Shown here: one piece after another, positions 42,019 through 52,439 of the stretch
How positions within the stretch are numbered: position 1 is the first letter of the stretch
Layout of the letters: each line of letters starts with the position of its first letter
Assembly (NCBI GenBank): GCA_020072805.1
Contig: JAIQGC010000003.1
Span: forward strand, 1-64,000
Direction: 5' to 3'
DNA: 64,000 bases
From: Terriglobia bacterium
GTDB taxonomy: Bacteria > Acidobacteriota > Terriglobia > Acidiferrales > UBA7541
Notes under the pieces: generated by a model
What the model saw: only the letters and a program-made list of their open reading frames with translations
What the model was told of the DNA's origin: nothing
The model's database searches: none
Made by a program: the position numbers and the translations under genes

Positions 42019-43185
42019 ATGCGCATCTTCGTCCTGGGGGCGGGGGCCACCGGCTCCCTGCTGGCACAACTGCTCGAACGGCAAGGGCACACCGTCTGGT
42101 GCGGCGACCGCGACCCGCAGCGGGCCAGGCGATTTCTGGGCAAAAAGTCCAAAATTCCCCTGGTCGAGGTCAACGCCCGCAATCTGCGCGGCATCGTCCG
42201 CGCCGGCAAGGGCTGCCAGCTCCTGATCAACGCTTCCGCTTCCGTCTTCAACGAAATCGTGATGCGCGCCGCGCTGCGCCTGCGCGTCCACTATCTCGAC
42301 CTCAGCTCCCACCTCACCCGCCACCCCTTCAAATCCGAACAGCTCCGCTTCGCCAAAAAATTCCAGGATAAAAACCGCGCCGCGCTCATCAACGCCGGCG
42401 TGGCCCCCGGCCTCACCAACCTGCTCGTGCGACGCGCCGCCGATTCTCTCGACCGCGTCGATGCCGTGCACATCCGCCTCTATGAAAGCTCGGAGAGCGG
42501 CGACCCCATCTCCCAGTGGTCCCCCGAAGTCTCCTTCGACGAAGCCGTCTCCCACCCGCGCGTCTATCGCGCCGGAAAATTTTCCTTCGGCAAACGCTTC
42601 GCCGAACTCGAAAAATTCCGCTTTCCCGCTCCCGTGGGACTCGCGCGCGTCGTCCTGGCCGCGCAGGACGAAGTCGCCACCCTCCCTCACTTCATCCCCA
42701 TGCGCGAACTCGACGTCAAAATCGGCGGCAACGAAATCGATCGCCTGCGCCGCTGGCACAAGCAAGGAAAGCTTTCGAAATCCCGCGGCATGCCCCGCCG
42801 CCATTTCCCGGAAACGCTCACTCCCCGCCAGGTGGCCAAGCTTATCCGCAAGGGCATCCTGCAGAACGCCCGTTTCGCCGCGGCCGTCCTCGTGCGCGGT
42901 GAAAAAAAGGAAAAACCCCTGCTCCTCCGCGCCGACTGCACCTTCCCCACGCTCTTCCAGATCCGCCAGCACGGCTTCTTCACCACCCCCGTGGCCTACG
43001 GCACCGCCCACATGGCCGCCCTCTTCGTCAAACATTTCCCCCGCGAACTCGCCGGCGTTTTCGCCCCGGAATCCCTCCCCGCCGAACTCCGCCGCGCCAT
43101 CCTCGCCGCCGTGAAGAACCACAAGATCAAGCTCTCCGTAAAGACCACCGAACTGAAGCCCAACGACGACGAAGACGAATTCTAG
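42019..43185 (+). CDS. Saccharopine dehydrogenase-like NAD(P)-binding protein
   Basis: A 388-residue protein with an N-terminal Rossmann fold: MRIFVLGAGATGSLLAQLL carries G-x-G-x-x-G, and the acidic strand end is CGDRDPQRA. The conserved ALINAGVAPGLTNLLVRRAA is a signature of saccharopine dehydrogenase/homospermidine synthase-like proteins. The C-terminal half is basic and beta-rich. Substrate unknown; similar genes in many bacteria are annotated only by fold. Divergent from moaA. Confidence 0.85.
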   Translation: MRIFVLGAGATGSLLAQLLERQGHTVWCGDRDPQRARRFLGKKSKIPLVEVNARNLRGIVRAGKGCQLLINASASVFNEIVMRAALRLRVHYLDLSSHLTRHPFKSEQLRFAKKFQDKNRAALINAGVAPGLTNLLVRRAADSLDRVDAVHIRLYESSESGDPISQWSPEVSFDEAVSHPRVYRAGKFSFGKRFAELEKFRFPAPVGLARVVLAAQDEVATLPHFIPMRELDVKIGGNEIDRLRRWHKQGKLSKSRGMPRRHFPETLTPRQVAKLIRKGILQNARFAAAVLVRGEKKEKPLLLRADCTFPTLFQIRQHGFFTTPVAYGTAHMAALFVKHFPRELAGVFAPESLPAELRRAILAAVKNHKIKLSVKTTELKPNDDEDEF

Positions 43186-43212
43186 CCCCCAGTCCAAACT
43201 TCCCGGTACGCG

Positions 43213-43243
43213 GTCATCCTGAGCGCAGCGAAGGATCTCAACT
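43213..43243. repeat. Half copy of the dispersed repeat (copy D)
   Basis: GTCATCCTGAGCGCAGCGAAGGATCTCAACTGT matches the left half of the repeat family (end sequence plus ATCTCAAC core) without the inverse right half. It lies between the saccharopine-dehydrogenase-like gene and thiC. Confidence 0.7.
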
Positions 43244-43286
43244 GTCCGTGTCGTCACCGCCTAAACCAGTGCGCAAAACCCTCCGG

Positions 43287-44790
<1,504 letters not shown>

Positions 44791-44794
44791 CTTT

Positions 44795-45058
44795 ATGCAT
44801 TTCCTTCACTTTCTGATGAGGATCGCCGACGCGCTGCCCGACAGCACGCGTTTGGGAGTAAGCCTTTGCTTGCTGGGGGGAGGCACCCTGGCCGGAGTGG
44901 TTCTTTCGCCTGCTTTCACGGGAATTTGGCGCGAGCGAATCTATTGGATGTCGCTGGCTTGCCTTGCGCTCGGGTTGTTCATTTTTTTTCGGCGCGGCGT
45001 TCTGGCTTGGCAGGAAAAGCGCGCGAAATCGAGAGACCTCTCGATGTTCGCGAAGTGA
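44795..45058 (+). CDS. Small membrane protein of unknown function
   Basis: An 87-residue protein starting 4 bp after thiC, so possibly co-transcribed. It has two hydrophobic helices (about residues 20-42 and 48-66) and a basic C-terminal tail (WQEKRAKSRD). No family recognised and no clear ribosome binding site. Base use is less GC-biased than in thiC, so it may be real but recent, or spurious. Confidence 0.45.
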   Translation: MHFLHFLMRIADALPDSTRLGVSLCLLGGGTLAGVVLSPAFTGIWRERIYWMSLACLALGLFIFFRRGVLAWQEKRAKSRDLSMFAK

Positions 45059-45115
45059 CCGAGTCACCATGCCCCTTGCAGAAATTAGACCGGGAAATCT
45101 CTATTCCATCTCTCT

Positions 45116-45817
45116 ATGCCTGAACTGAATCCCAACGAAGCGCTGCGCGAAGAATTCAACCGCTGGGCCGAAGACGGTCGCGCCGAGGGCATGGAGCGCG
45201 ACCATCTCCCCATCACCCTGCCCGTCCTCGAAAAAATGCGCCTCGCCCCTACGGACAACCTCCTCGACGTCGGCTGCGGCGCCGGCTGGCTCGCCCGCCG
45301 CCTCGCGGCTGCAGTCCCCGAAGGCCGCGTCGTCGGCATTGACGTTTCCGATGAAATGGTCCGCCGCGCCCGCCGCGCTTCCCCCGATCACGAAAATCTT
45401 CTCTTCGCCGCGGGCGATGCCGCCGAAATTCCCTGGGACGCCAATTTCTTCTCCCACGCCATCTCCGTCGAATCTTCCTACTACTGGCCCGACCCCGCCG
45501 CCGGCCTCCGCGAAATCTTCCGCGTCCTCCGCGAAGACGGCGCCGCCTGGCTGCTCATCAACTATTACCGCGACAATCCCCACTGCCATCAGTGGGCCCA
45601 GCACTACGCCGTCCCCACTCATCTTCTTTCTGCTGATGATTGGGCCCAACTCTTCCGCGCCTCCGGCTTCCGCGACGTGGCCCACGAACGCATCCCCGAC
45701 CCTTCCCCTTCGCCCGACGTCTACACCGGCCGCTGGTTCCGCGACGCCGCCCAACTGCGTGCCTTCAAATCCGAAGGCGCCCTACTGGTCAGGGGCTACA
45801 AGCCAGCAAGTGAATAA
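45116..45817 (+). CDS. Class I SAM-dependent methyltransferase (UbiE/COQ5-like)
   Basis: A 233-residue methyltransferase with the SAM-binding motif LLDVGCGAGWLARRLA (about residues 43-58), the acidic GIDVSDEMVRRARR, AAGDAAEIPWD, and the post-III ISVESSYYWPDPAAGLREIFRVL with LREDGAAWLLINYY. This is the Methyltransf_11 pattern. The substrate cannot be predicted. It stands alone between thiC and the REC-GGDEF gene. Confidence 0.88.
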   Translation: MPELNPNEALREEFNRWAEDGRAEGMERDHLPITLPVLEKMRLAPTDNLLDVGCGAGWLARRLAAAVPEGRVVGIDVSDEMVRRARRASPDHENLLFAAGDAAEIPWDANFFSHAISVESSYYWPDPAAGLREIFRVLREDGAAWLLINYYRDNPHCHQWAQHYAVPTHLLSADDWAQLFRASGFRDVAHERIPDPSPSPDVYTGRWFRDAAQLRAFKSEGALLVRGYKPASE

Positions 45818-45967
45818 TTTAGAACGCCCGTTCTATTCAGGAACACCAGTACCTTAGTTCTGTTATCGCCTTTCTCCTGCCATGCTAGAGTCCTCTCATT
45901 CGCCCTGTGGATCGTTCGCTTGCCGCTTGGCAAAGCTCGTGTTTCTAAATCCGAAGTTGGAGTTGCT

Positions 45968-46906
45968 ATGAAGTTTCCTGGAAAAGATTTCCAGGTTCTG
46001 GTTGTGGACGATTCCCTGGCCTCGCGCCAGACCGTGGAAGCGGCCCTCAAGGGCCAGCCCTACACGGTTCATTTCGCCGAAAACGGCCGCCAGGCCCTGC
46101 AACTCTACGCCGAGCACCTGCCCCATCTGGTCATCACCGACTGGATCATGCCGGACATCGCCGGGCCGGACCTCTGCCGCCGCATCCGCCGCGAATTTCA
46201 CGGCTCCTACACCTATCTCATTCTGCTGACCTGCAAGACGGCCAAGACCAGCGTCGTCGAAGGCCTCGAGAGCGGCGCCGACGACTATCTCAGCAAGCCC
46301 TTCGATCCCGCCGAACTCCTCGCCCGCATTGCCGCCGGCCGCCGCATCGCCCAGATGAACCGCGAAATGGAGCAGCGCAACCGCGTCCTCGAACAGATCG
46401 CCCACACCGACCAGCTCACTCTCCTCCCCAACCGCCGCGCCGTCGAGATCTGGACCGACCGCCAGCTGCAGGGCGCCCTGCGCCACGGCTTTCCCCTCTG
46501 GCTGGTCCTCTCCGATCTCGACCAGTTCAAGCAGGTCAACGACAGCCACGGTCACGCTGCCGGCGACTTGGTCCTCAAGAAATACGCGGAACTGCTCAAG
46601 CACAACACCCGCTCGGCGGACATCTGCGGCCGCCTCGGCGGCGACGAGTTCATTCACGTGATCACCCACGTCCCCCGCGGCGGCATCGTCGTCGTGGTGG
46701 AGAATCTGCGCCGCCAGCTCGAAGAGCTGGAATTCACTTTCGGCGGAGAACTCGTGAAAGTCACCGCCAGCTTCGGCATCGCCGGCCTCGACGGCCGCAA
46801 AACCCTGAAATTCGGCGACCTCCTGGTGGCCGCCGATGACGCCCTCTACGCCGTCAAGCGCTCCGGCCGCAACCAAATCAAGCTCGAAGAGCCCGTGAAA
46901 ATATAA
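45968..46906 (+). CDS. Response regulator diguanylate cyclase (REC-GGDEF)
   Basis: A 312-residue two-domain regulator. The receiver domain (about 8-122) has VVDDS, the phospho-acceptor Asp at 58 (VITDWIMPD) and the Lys in SKPF (110). After a short coiled linker the GGDEF domain (about 145-305) has an intact GGDEF (224-228) and an inhibitory I-site RSAD (215-218). It should make c-di-GMP when phosphorylated and be product-inhibited, like PleD or WspR. No histidine kinase gene is adjacent. The ATG at 45968 is chosen since the receiver domain starts there. Confidence 0.92.
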   Translation: MKFPGKDFQVLVVDDSLASRQTVEAALKGQPYTVHFAENGRQALQLYAEHLPHLVITDWIMPDIAGPDLCRRIRREFHGSYTYLILLTCKTAKTSVVEGLESGADDYLSKPFDPAELLARIAAGRRIAQMNREMEQRNRVLEQIAHTDQLTLLPNRRAVEIWTDRQLQGALRHGFPLWLVLSDLDQFKQVNDSHGHAAGDLVLKKYAELLKHNTRSADICGRLGGDEFIHVITHVPRGGIVVVVENLRRQLEELEFTFGGELVKVTASFGIAGLDGRKTLKFGDLLVAADDALYAVKRSGRNQIKLEEPVKI

Positions 46907-47247
46907 AATTTGCGCCAGTCCCGGCCCGCAAAGCAGCAGGGGTGCCGGACCCTTTGCCTTATAAGGCTCCGGGTTTAGATGGAACCTCCCGCACAGCCCA
47001 GCAAAGCCCTCCAGTGCCTCTCCCGCCCTGATTTTTCCCTCCGCCTCTCTGCGTCTGTTCCCCTCTTGCAGGGGTCACCCGGATCCATGAAAAGCAACTG
47101 TCCGGCGCCCGGGTGGTGCTTGGCGGTGCGCTTTTGTTCACGGAGGGTTGCGAGGGCGCGGACGGGGGATGCGGGGCGTGATTCAATTTGGACGCCGGGT
47201 TATCTGATGTGGTTGAATTGGTGGAGTCTTGTCGAGGAGGAAACCCT
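46907..47247. other. Intergenic region with a palindromic hairpin
   Basis: This 341-bp spacer contains GCCTTATAAGGC (46956-46967), a perfect 12-bp palindrome that is part of a larger hairpin closed by CCGGA / TCCGG (46945-46972). It may act as a poor terminator or binding site. The rest shows no convincing gene; short open frames present lack family resemblance. Confidence 0.45.
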
Positions 47248-47751
47248 TTGAGCTATGTGGATGAGAATTTGATAGCGGGAGAGAAGGTGGAATACCGCAC
47301 GAGGCTGCATTGGGTGGTGATGCGGTGGATGTGGCTGGCCGGAGCGCTGGCCGGAGTGCTGGCGGTGGGTCTGCTGGGCGGCTCGATTTCGATGATCGGG
47401 GGGAAGAGCGGGCACACGGAAGCGGTGGCGGTGACGGGATTATTTCTGGTGCTGGTGGCGGGCGGGTGTTTCGCCTTCGGGATAATTCTGAGGAACGCGA
47501 CGGAATTGGCGGTGACCAGCCGGCGAGTCATGGTGAAATCGGGAATTTTTGAACGGAAGACCTTCGAGATGCCGCTCACGAGGGTGGAGAGCGTGAGCGT
47601 GGCGGAGACGATGATGGGGCGGATGCTGGGATACGGGACGGTGGTGGTGCGGGGGACGGGCGGAACGCCGGAGTCGTTTGATCTGGTGGGGAATCCGCTG
47701 GAGTTTCAGAAGCATGTGCAGCAGCAGATTGGGAGAGGGACGGAAAGTTGA
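47248..47751 (+). CDS. PH-domain (bPH2/YdbT-like) membrane protein
   Basis: A 167-residue protein. It begins MSYVDENLIAGEKVEYRTRLHW, typical of bacterial PH-domain membrane proteins (YdbS/YdbT-like, Pfam bPH_2). Two transmembrane helices lie at about residues 29-52 and 66-88, followed by the PH fold: NATELAVTSRRVMVKSGIFE, RKTFEMPLTRVESVSV, LGYGTVVVRGTGG. I propose a TTG start at 47248 because GAGGAGG stands 7 nt upstream; the frame extends further 5' without domain content. Codon third positions are strongly G-biased, unlike the C-biased genes just upstream. Confidence 0.78.
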   Translation: MSYVDENLIAGEKVEYRTRLHWVVMRWMWLAGALAGVLAVGLLGGSISMIGGKSGHTEAVAVTGLFLVLVAGGCFAFGIILRNATELAVTSRRVMVKSGIFERKTFEMPLTRVESVSVAETMMGRMLGYGTVVVRGTGGTPESFDLVGNPLEFQKHVQQQIGRGTES

Positions 47752-47752
47752 G

Positions 47753-47839
47753 AGTTTTCAGTTGTCAGTTTTCAGTTCAGAGAAGCCTTCTCCGGGACAG
47801 ATTTATTTTATTACTGAAAACTGATCACTGATAACTGAA
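47753..47839. repeat. TCAGTT-type inverted repeat
   Basis: The left arm (47753-47777) is three tandem versions of (A)GTTTTCAGTT. The right arm (47813-47839) contains ACTGAAAACTGATCACTGATAACTG, the approximate inverse. Together they can form an imperfect 25-bp stem directly after the PH-domain gene. The pattern is like intergenic TCAGTT repeats of many bacterial genomes. It may also serve as a terminator. Confidence 0.65.
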
Positions 47840-47926
47840 TGCTATTGACAGTGCATGCCCAGTGCCCGGCCGGGGCAACGAGAACGGTGGAAGGAAAAGT
47901 TTCTAAGGAGTTCGAGGGAGGGTTCG

Positions 47927-49543
47927 ATGAGGGTGCGAATTGCGGTCCTTGGCGTGATGTCCCTCTTGGGGGTGTGCAGTGTTGGGGCGGACGAGGGGCA
48001 CCAGCACGGGGATGGGGAGGTGCTGGGGACGGTGACGTTTCCGGTGACGTGCGCGAGCGCGGTGCAGAAGCCGTTTGAGCGCGGGGTGGCGCTGCTGCAT
48101 TCGTTCTGGTACGAGGAGTCGGAGAAGCAGTTCCGCGCGGTGGCGGAGAAAGATCCGGCGTGCGCGATGGCGCATTGGGGCGTGGCGATGAGCCTTTACC
48201 ACCAATTGTGGGAGCGGCCGGACGCGGCGACGCTGAAGACGGGCTGGGAGGAAATACAGAAGGCCCAGGCGCTGGGGACCAGGAGCGAGAGGGAAAAGGG
48301 GTACATTGCGGCCGCGGCGGCGTTTTACGCGGATGCGGACACGAAGGACTATTTGGCGCGGGCGACAACGTACTCGCAGGGAATGGAGAAAGTGTACCGG
48401 GAGAATCCGGGGGATGTGGAAGCGGCGGCGTTTTATGCGTTGTCGCTGCTGGCGGCGGAGCCGCCCAAGGATGCGACATTTGAAAACCGGAAGAAGGCTA
48501 TTCCCATCCTGAACGAGATCTTCCGGAAAAATCCGAGGCATCCGGGAATTGCGCACTATTTGATCCACAGCTGCGACAAGCCGCAACTGGCGGCGATGGG
48601 ACTGGCGGCGGCGCGGGGTTATGGAAAGATCGCCTCGTCGGCGCCGCATGCGCTGCACATGCCGTCGCACATTTTTATCCGCCTGGGGCTGTGGCCGGAG
48701 GCGGTGCAGTCGAATCTGGCGTCAATCGCGGCGACGAAGAGAGCCGCGGCGATGCATCTGGACGGGGCGGGGCACCAGTTTCACGCCATGGATTTTCTGC
48801 AATACGCCTATTTGCAGATGGGCGAGGATGCCCGGGCCAGGAAACTTCTGGACGAAGTGATGTCCATGAAGCCGCCGGAGGATCACGCGCATGCCATGGC
48901 CGATCACCAGATGCTGGCCTTCGGCCGGGCGCAATTCGCGGCGCGTTACGCTCTCGAGCGGCGCGAGTGGAAAGAGGCGGCCGGGCTGCCGCGCGTGACG
49001 GATGCCGACGCGGAGGTGCGGACGATCACGATTTACGCGCGGGGGATCGGAGCGGCGAGAAGCGGGAACGCGGCGGGAGCCCGTAAGGCGCTCGAGGAGT
49101 TCCAGGCCACGGTGGAAGAGATCCGCAAGTCCAGCCAGGCCTACGTGGCCGAGGAGATGGATGTTCCGGCGGAGGCGCTGGAAGCGTGGGTGGCGTTCGC
49201 GGAAAAGGATACGGAGAAGGCGCTGGCGAAGATGCGGGCCGCGGCAGACAAGCAGACGGCGCGGGGACTGGCGGAGGTGGAGGTGCCGTCGCGGGAGATG
49301 CTGGCGGACATGCTGCTGGAGCTGAAGCGGCCGAAGGAGGCGCTGGCGGAGTATGAAGCGTCGCTCAAAGAAGCGCCCGGGCGGTTCAACGGATTGTACG
49401 GGGCGGGGAGGGCGGCGGAGCTGAGCGGGGAGAGCGGCAAGGCGAAGGAATTTTATGCGCAACTGGCGAAGAACTGCGAGGGCGCGGGACATTCCGACCG
49501 GGAGGAACTGCGCTACGCGCGGAAACAGGCGGGAGAGAAATAG
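47927..49543 (+). CDS. Exported TPR-repeat protein
   Basis: A 538-residue protein with a signal peptide (about 1-21). A conserved opening HSFWYEESEKQFRAVAEKDP then CAMAHWGVAMS is common to a family of large secreted TPR proteins in soil bacteria. HPGIAHYLIHSCDKPQLA and PHALHMPSHIFIRLGLW in the middle, rich in His, recur in that family. C-terminal TPR units follow (ALAEYEASLKEAPGRFNGLYGAGRAAELSG). Function unknown; a protein-interaction scaffold or a metal site formed by the histidines are possibilities. The ATG at 47927 is chosen for the signal peptide. Coding strand is G-rich, like the preceding PH gene. Confidence 0.8.
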   Translation: MRVRIAVLGVMSLLGVCSVGADEGHQHGDGEVLGTVTFPVTCASAVQKPFERGVALLHSFWYEESEKQFRAVAEKDPACAMAHWGVAMSLYHQLWERPDAATLKTGWEEIQKAQALGTRSEREKGYIAAAAAFYADADTKDYLARATTYSQGMEKVYRENPGDVEAAAFYALSLLAAEPPKDATFENRKKAIPILNEIFRKNPRHPGIAHYLIHSCDKPQLAAMGLAAARGYGKIASSAPHALHMPSHIFIRLGLWPEAVQSNLASIAATKRAAAMHLDGAGHQFHAMDFLQYAYLQMGEDARARKLLDEVMSMKPPEDHAHAMADHQMLAFGRAQFAARYALERREWKEAAGLPRVTDADAEVRTITIYARGIGAARSGNAAGARKALEEFQATVEEIRKSSQAYVAEEMDVPAEALEAWVAFAEKDTEKALAKMRAAADKQTARGLAEVEVPSREMLADMLLELKRPKEALAEYEASLKEAPGRFNGLYGAGRAAELSGESGKAKEFYAQLAKNCEGAGHSDREELRYARKQAGEK

Positions 49544-49599
49544 AGGAAAGACGCGGCTCCCGAGCGAGCCGGGCTAAATTCCGCCAGGGCGGCGGAAAC

Positions 49600-50043
49600 T
49601 CAGTGGCCGCTGCCGGTTCCGTGCACGCCGACGGTTTCGTCGGGGACCGCTCCCGGGCGGCCCTTCACGCGGTCATAGACCGAAATCTGGCTCACCGAGC
49701 CGAGGCTTTCGTTGTAATACGTGGGAACGCCCAGCGCCGTGCGCAGTTCCTCGTTGAACTTGCGCAGATTGGCCAGATGGTGGGCCATCGCGGGAACCTT
49801 GTGGCCGTCATCGGTCAGCAGAAATTTCTGGTAGCCCGCGTCCCACAGCCGCGTGAACTGCCCGCGCAGCATCACCGTGGGAATAATCGTAATCTGATAT
49901 TGGCTGTCGGAGGCGATGCGGAATTCCACCCCGCAGCCGTACTTTTCCGCGCGCACCACTCCGCGTGTGCTGCCCACCGAAAATCCCAGCGCGGCCAGGC
50001 TGTCGATTGCCGTTTTCCTGAAGCGTTCGTTGATGTTCCACAT
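49600..50043 (-). CDS. Hypothetical protein
   Basis: A 147-residue protein starting at the ATG at 50043. It shows mixed alpha/beta sequence: MWNINERFRKTAIDSLAALG, then YGCGVEFRIASDSQYQITII, and VPAMAHHLANLRKFNEELR. The C-terminus is Gly/His-rich and polar. No signal peptide or membrane segment. Not recognised. Divergent from the JAMM protease gene. Confidence 0.6.
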   Translation of the reverse strand: MWNINERFRKTAIDSLAALGFSVGSTRGVVRAEKYGCGVEFRIASDSQYQITIIPTVMLRGQFTRLWDAGYQKFLLTDDGHKVPAMAHHLANLRKFNEELRTALGVPTYYNESLGSVSQISVYDRVKGRPGAVPDETVGVHGTGSGH

Positions 50044-50134
50044 GGTGCTTTCAGGATACGGCGGCTGCGCGCACCTGTAAAGTCCCTCCGCGGGCACTAT
50101 ACTGGTGCTGCCCGAATCGAGGCGGAGCGAACAC

Positions 50135-50620
50135 ATGAGCGCGACAGGCAGCCTGCGCATCGGCAGGGAACTGGCGGAGCAGATGGCCCGCCACGCCGTG
50201 GAAGACTACCCGCGCGAATGCTGCGGTGCTCTCCTCGGCAGGGAAGCCGCGGACGAACCGGGCGCGGGAGCGGCTCGCGAAGTCCTGCGCGTGGTTCCGC
50301 TGGCCAATCGCCAGGACTCCCCGCGCAACCGCTTCCTGCTGGCCGCCGAGGACGTGCGCGAGGCGGAGCGCTTCGCCCGCGAGGCCCGCTGCGAACTTCT
50401 CGGCTGGTACCATTCGCATCCGGATTCTCCCGCGCGCCCCAGCGAATACGACCGCGAAAACGCCTGGCCCTGGTACAGCTACGTGATCGTTAGCGTCGCA
50501 AGAGGCGCTCCCGGCGAGATGGCCTCCTGGCGCCTGGCCGATGACCGCTCGGCTTTTCTCCCCGAAAAAATCGAAGCGAGCGGCGCGGACCCGCATCTTC
50601 CCGCTTCGATTCCGCGCTGA
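50135..50620 (+). CDS. JAMM/MPN+ (Mov34/PAD-1) metalloprotease
   Basis: A 161-residue zinc isopeptidase-like protein. The JAMM motif is complete: Glu28 in PRECCGALL, then H93-x-H95-x7-S103-x2-D106 (HSHPDSPARPSEYD). Bacterial stand-alone JAMM proteins such as Mec+ of mycobacteria cleave after the C-terminal Gly-Gly of sulfur-carrier (ubiquitin-like) proteins. The next gene encodes an E1-like MoeZ, which activates such carriers, so a sulfur-carrier pathway is likely. No ThiS/CysO-like carrier or CysM gene is in the immediate neighbourhood. The ATG at 50135 is internal to a slightly longer frame. Confidence 0.88.
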   Translation: MSATGSLRIGRELAEQMARHAVEDYPRECCGALLGREAADEPGAGAAREVLRVVPLANRQDSPRNRFLLAAEDVREAERFAREARCELLGWYHSHPDSPARPSEYDRENAWPWYSYVIVSVARGAPGEMASWRLADDRSAFLPEKIEASGADPHLPASIPR

Positions 50621-50658
50621 TTCCAGTTAGAATTATAGAGGGAGCAAGCGAACCACTC

Positions 50659-51843
50659 ATGGCCACCATATCTCAGTCCCCGGCGGGCAGCGCCGGCTCG
50701 GCGAAACTTTCCAAGGAAGAAATCCTGCGCTATAGCCGCCACCTGATCATGCCGGAAGTCGGCATGGAGGGGCAGCTCAAGCTTAAGCAGGCCCGCGTCC
50801 TGTGCATCGGCACGGGCGGTCTGGGCGCGCCGCTGGGCCTCTATCTGGCCGCCGCTGGAATCGGCACGCTCGGCCTGATGGATTTCGACGTGGTGGATTT
50901 CACCAACCTCCAGCGCCAGGTCACCTTCGGCACCAGCGATGTGGGCCGTCCCAAGATCGCCGCCGCCGCCGAACGCCTGCGCAACATGAATCCCAATATC
51001 GAAATCAAAACTTTCGAAACCATGCTGACCAGCGAAAACGCCTTGGAACTCTTCAAGGATTTCGACGTCATCGTGGACGGCACCGACAATTTTCCCACAC
51101 GCTATCTGGTCAACGACGCCTGCGTGCTTCTCGGCAAGCCCAACGTTTACGGCTCCATCTTCCGCTTCGAAGGCCAGGCCACCATCTTCGGCGCTTCCGG
51201 CGGCCCCTGCTACCGCTGCCTCTATCCCGAACCGCCTCCTCCGGGCCTGGTGCCCTCCTGCGCCGAAGGCGGAGTCCTGGGCGTTCTCCCCGGCATCGTC
51301 GGCTCCATCCAGGCCATGGAGACCATCAAGCTGATTCTGGGCAGCGGCGATTCCCTCGCCGGGCGCCTGCTGCTCTTCGACGCCCTGGGCATGAAGTTCC
51401 GCGAGCTGAAATTGCGCAAGAATCCCGCCTGCCCCATGTGCGGCGAAAATCGCACCATCACCAAACTCATCGACTACTACGAATTCTGCGGCATTCGCGG
51501 CGAAGAGGCTCCCGCGCCGGTCACGCAGGTTCCGGAGATGACTCCGCGCGAGTTGAAAGCCCGCCTCGATCGCGGCGACGACCTCTTTGTGCTGGACGTG
51601 CGCGAACTCCACGAATATCAGATCTGCCATCTCAACGGCCACCTTATCCCCCTCGGCGAAATCCCCCGCCGCGTTCAGGAGCTGGACTCCTCCAGGGAGA
51701 TCGTGGTCCATTGCAAGGGCGGCAAGCGCTCCGCCGAAGCCGCCGAGTTCCTCAGCAAGGCCGGCTTTCGCAAACTCTGGAACCTCAAGGGCGGCATTCT
51801 GGCCTGGTCGGATGAAGTGGACTCGTCCGTCCCGAAGTATTAA
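50659..51843 (+). CDS. moeZ: MoeB/ThiF adenylyltransferase-rhodanese fusion (MoeZ type)
   Basis: A 394-residue fusion. The E1-like domain (about 20-275) has the nucleotide loop IGTGGLGAPLG (50-60), DFDVVDFTNLQRQ, the zinc pairs C184/C187 and C258/C261, and the MoeB-type cysteine C201. The C-terminal rhodanese (about 295-390) has the active loop HCKGGKRS with C352. It adenylates and sulfurates the C-terminus of ubiquitin-like sulfur carriers (MoaD, ThiS, CysO). It follows the JAMM gene by 38 bp and is followed directly by the carbonic anhydrase gene. Confidence 0.94.
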   Translation: MATISQSPAGSAGSAKLSKEEILRYSRHLIMPEVGMEGQLKLKQARVLCIGTGGLGAPLGLYLAAAGIGTLGLMDFDVVDFTNLQRQVTFGTSDVGRPKIAAAAERLRNMNPNIEIKTFETMLTSENALELFKDFDVIVDGTDNFPTRYLVNDACVLLGKPNVYGSIFRFEGQATIFGASGGPCYRCLYPEPPPPGLVPSCAEGGVLGVLPGIVGSIQAMETIKLILGSGDSLAGRLLLFDALGMKFRELKLRKNPACPMCGENRTITKLIDYYEFCGIRGEEAPAPVTQVPEMTPRELKARLDRGDDLFVLDVRELHEYQICHLNGHLIPLGEIPRRVQELDSSREIVVHCKGGKRSAEAAEFLSKAGFRKLWNLKGGILAWSDEVDSSVPKY

Positions 51844-52351
51844 GACCTTGCCGGCAAATAATAAATACGGGAAGCGATTCAAGTCGGGCAATGCGCCCTT
51901 GCCTCCGGGGCGCAGGCTGGCCGTCGTCGCCTGCATGGATTCCCGCCTGACCGTCGAGCAGGTGCTCGGCCTTTCCCCCGGCGACGCCCACATCATCCGC
52001 AACGCCGGCGGACTCATCACCGAAGATGCCGTGCGCTCGCTCATCATCTCCACGCAACTGCTCGGCACCCGCACCATCTACGTCATCCAGCACACCGATT
52101 GCGGCATGCTCACCTTCCGCGACCAGGAACTGCGCGACCGCCTAGCCCAGCAGACCGGCAAGGACGCCTCCCACCTGCACTTTCACTCTTTCACCGATTT
52201 GCAATCCAGCGTGGCCCGGCAGATCCAGCTCATCCGCGAAATCCCCTTTCTGCCCAAGGATATCGACGTCCACGGCTTCCTCTTCGACGTGCGCACCGGC
52301 AAGCTCCAGGAAATCGGCCTCGAAGCCGGCAAAGCCGCCGTGCGGGGTTGA
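51812..52351 (+). CDS. Beta-class carbonic anhydrase-like protein
   Basis: A 179-residue protein if the ATG at 51812 is used, overlapping moeZ by 32 bp. A TTG at 51848, just after the moeZ stop, is an alternative giving 167 residues. Zinc-site motifs of beta-carbonic anhydrases are present: CMDSR (C41, D43, R45) and HTDCG (H94, C97). HIIRNAGG follows as in the family. These interconvert CO2 and bicarbonate. The small size and RIYVIQHTDCGML-like core match the short (type II-like) group. Translational coupling to moeZ is likely. Confidence 0.88.
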   Translation: MKWTRPSRSIKTLPANNKYGKRFKSGNAPLPPGRRLAVVACMDSRLTVEQVLGLSPGDAHIIRNAGGLITEDAVRSLIISTQLLGTRTIYVIQHTDCGMLTFRDQELRDRLAQQTGKDASHLHFHSFTDLQSSVARQIQLIREIPFLPKDIDVHGFLFDVRTGKLQEIGLEAGKAAVRG

Positions 52352-52376
52352 GTTCCGGCCCCACTCAGGCTATGGT
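52348..52376 (+). promoter_or_regulatory. Candidate promoter of the CDGSH gene
   Basis: TTGAGT (52348-52353) and TATGGT (52371-52376) are 17 nt apart, about 60 bp before the CDGSH start. The -35 overlaps the carbonic anhydrase stop codon. Confidence 0.45.
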
Positions 52377-52439
52377 AGAACGGCGGTTCCCAGAGGATGC
52401 TGGAAACCGCTGATCTCGTCCTTTCGGAGGTACCGCGCA

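Noticed and set aside
41935-43257. A 440-residue minus-strand open frame
   Set aside because: Antisense to the saccharopine-dehydrogenase-like gene; Gly/Glu/Ala-rich shadow.
46979-47251. A 90-residue plus-strand open frame in the 46.9-47.25 kb spacer
   Set aside because: No ribosome binding site, no family resemblance, and it overlaps the ribosome binding site and start of the PH-domain gene.
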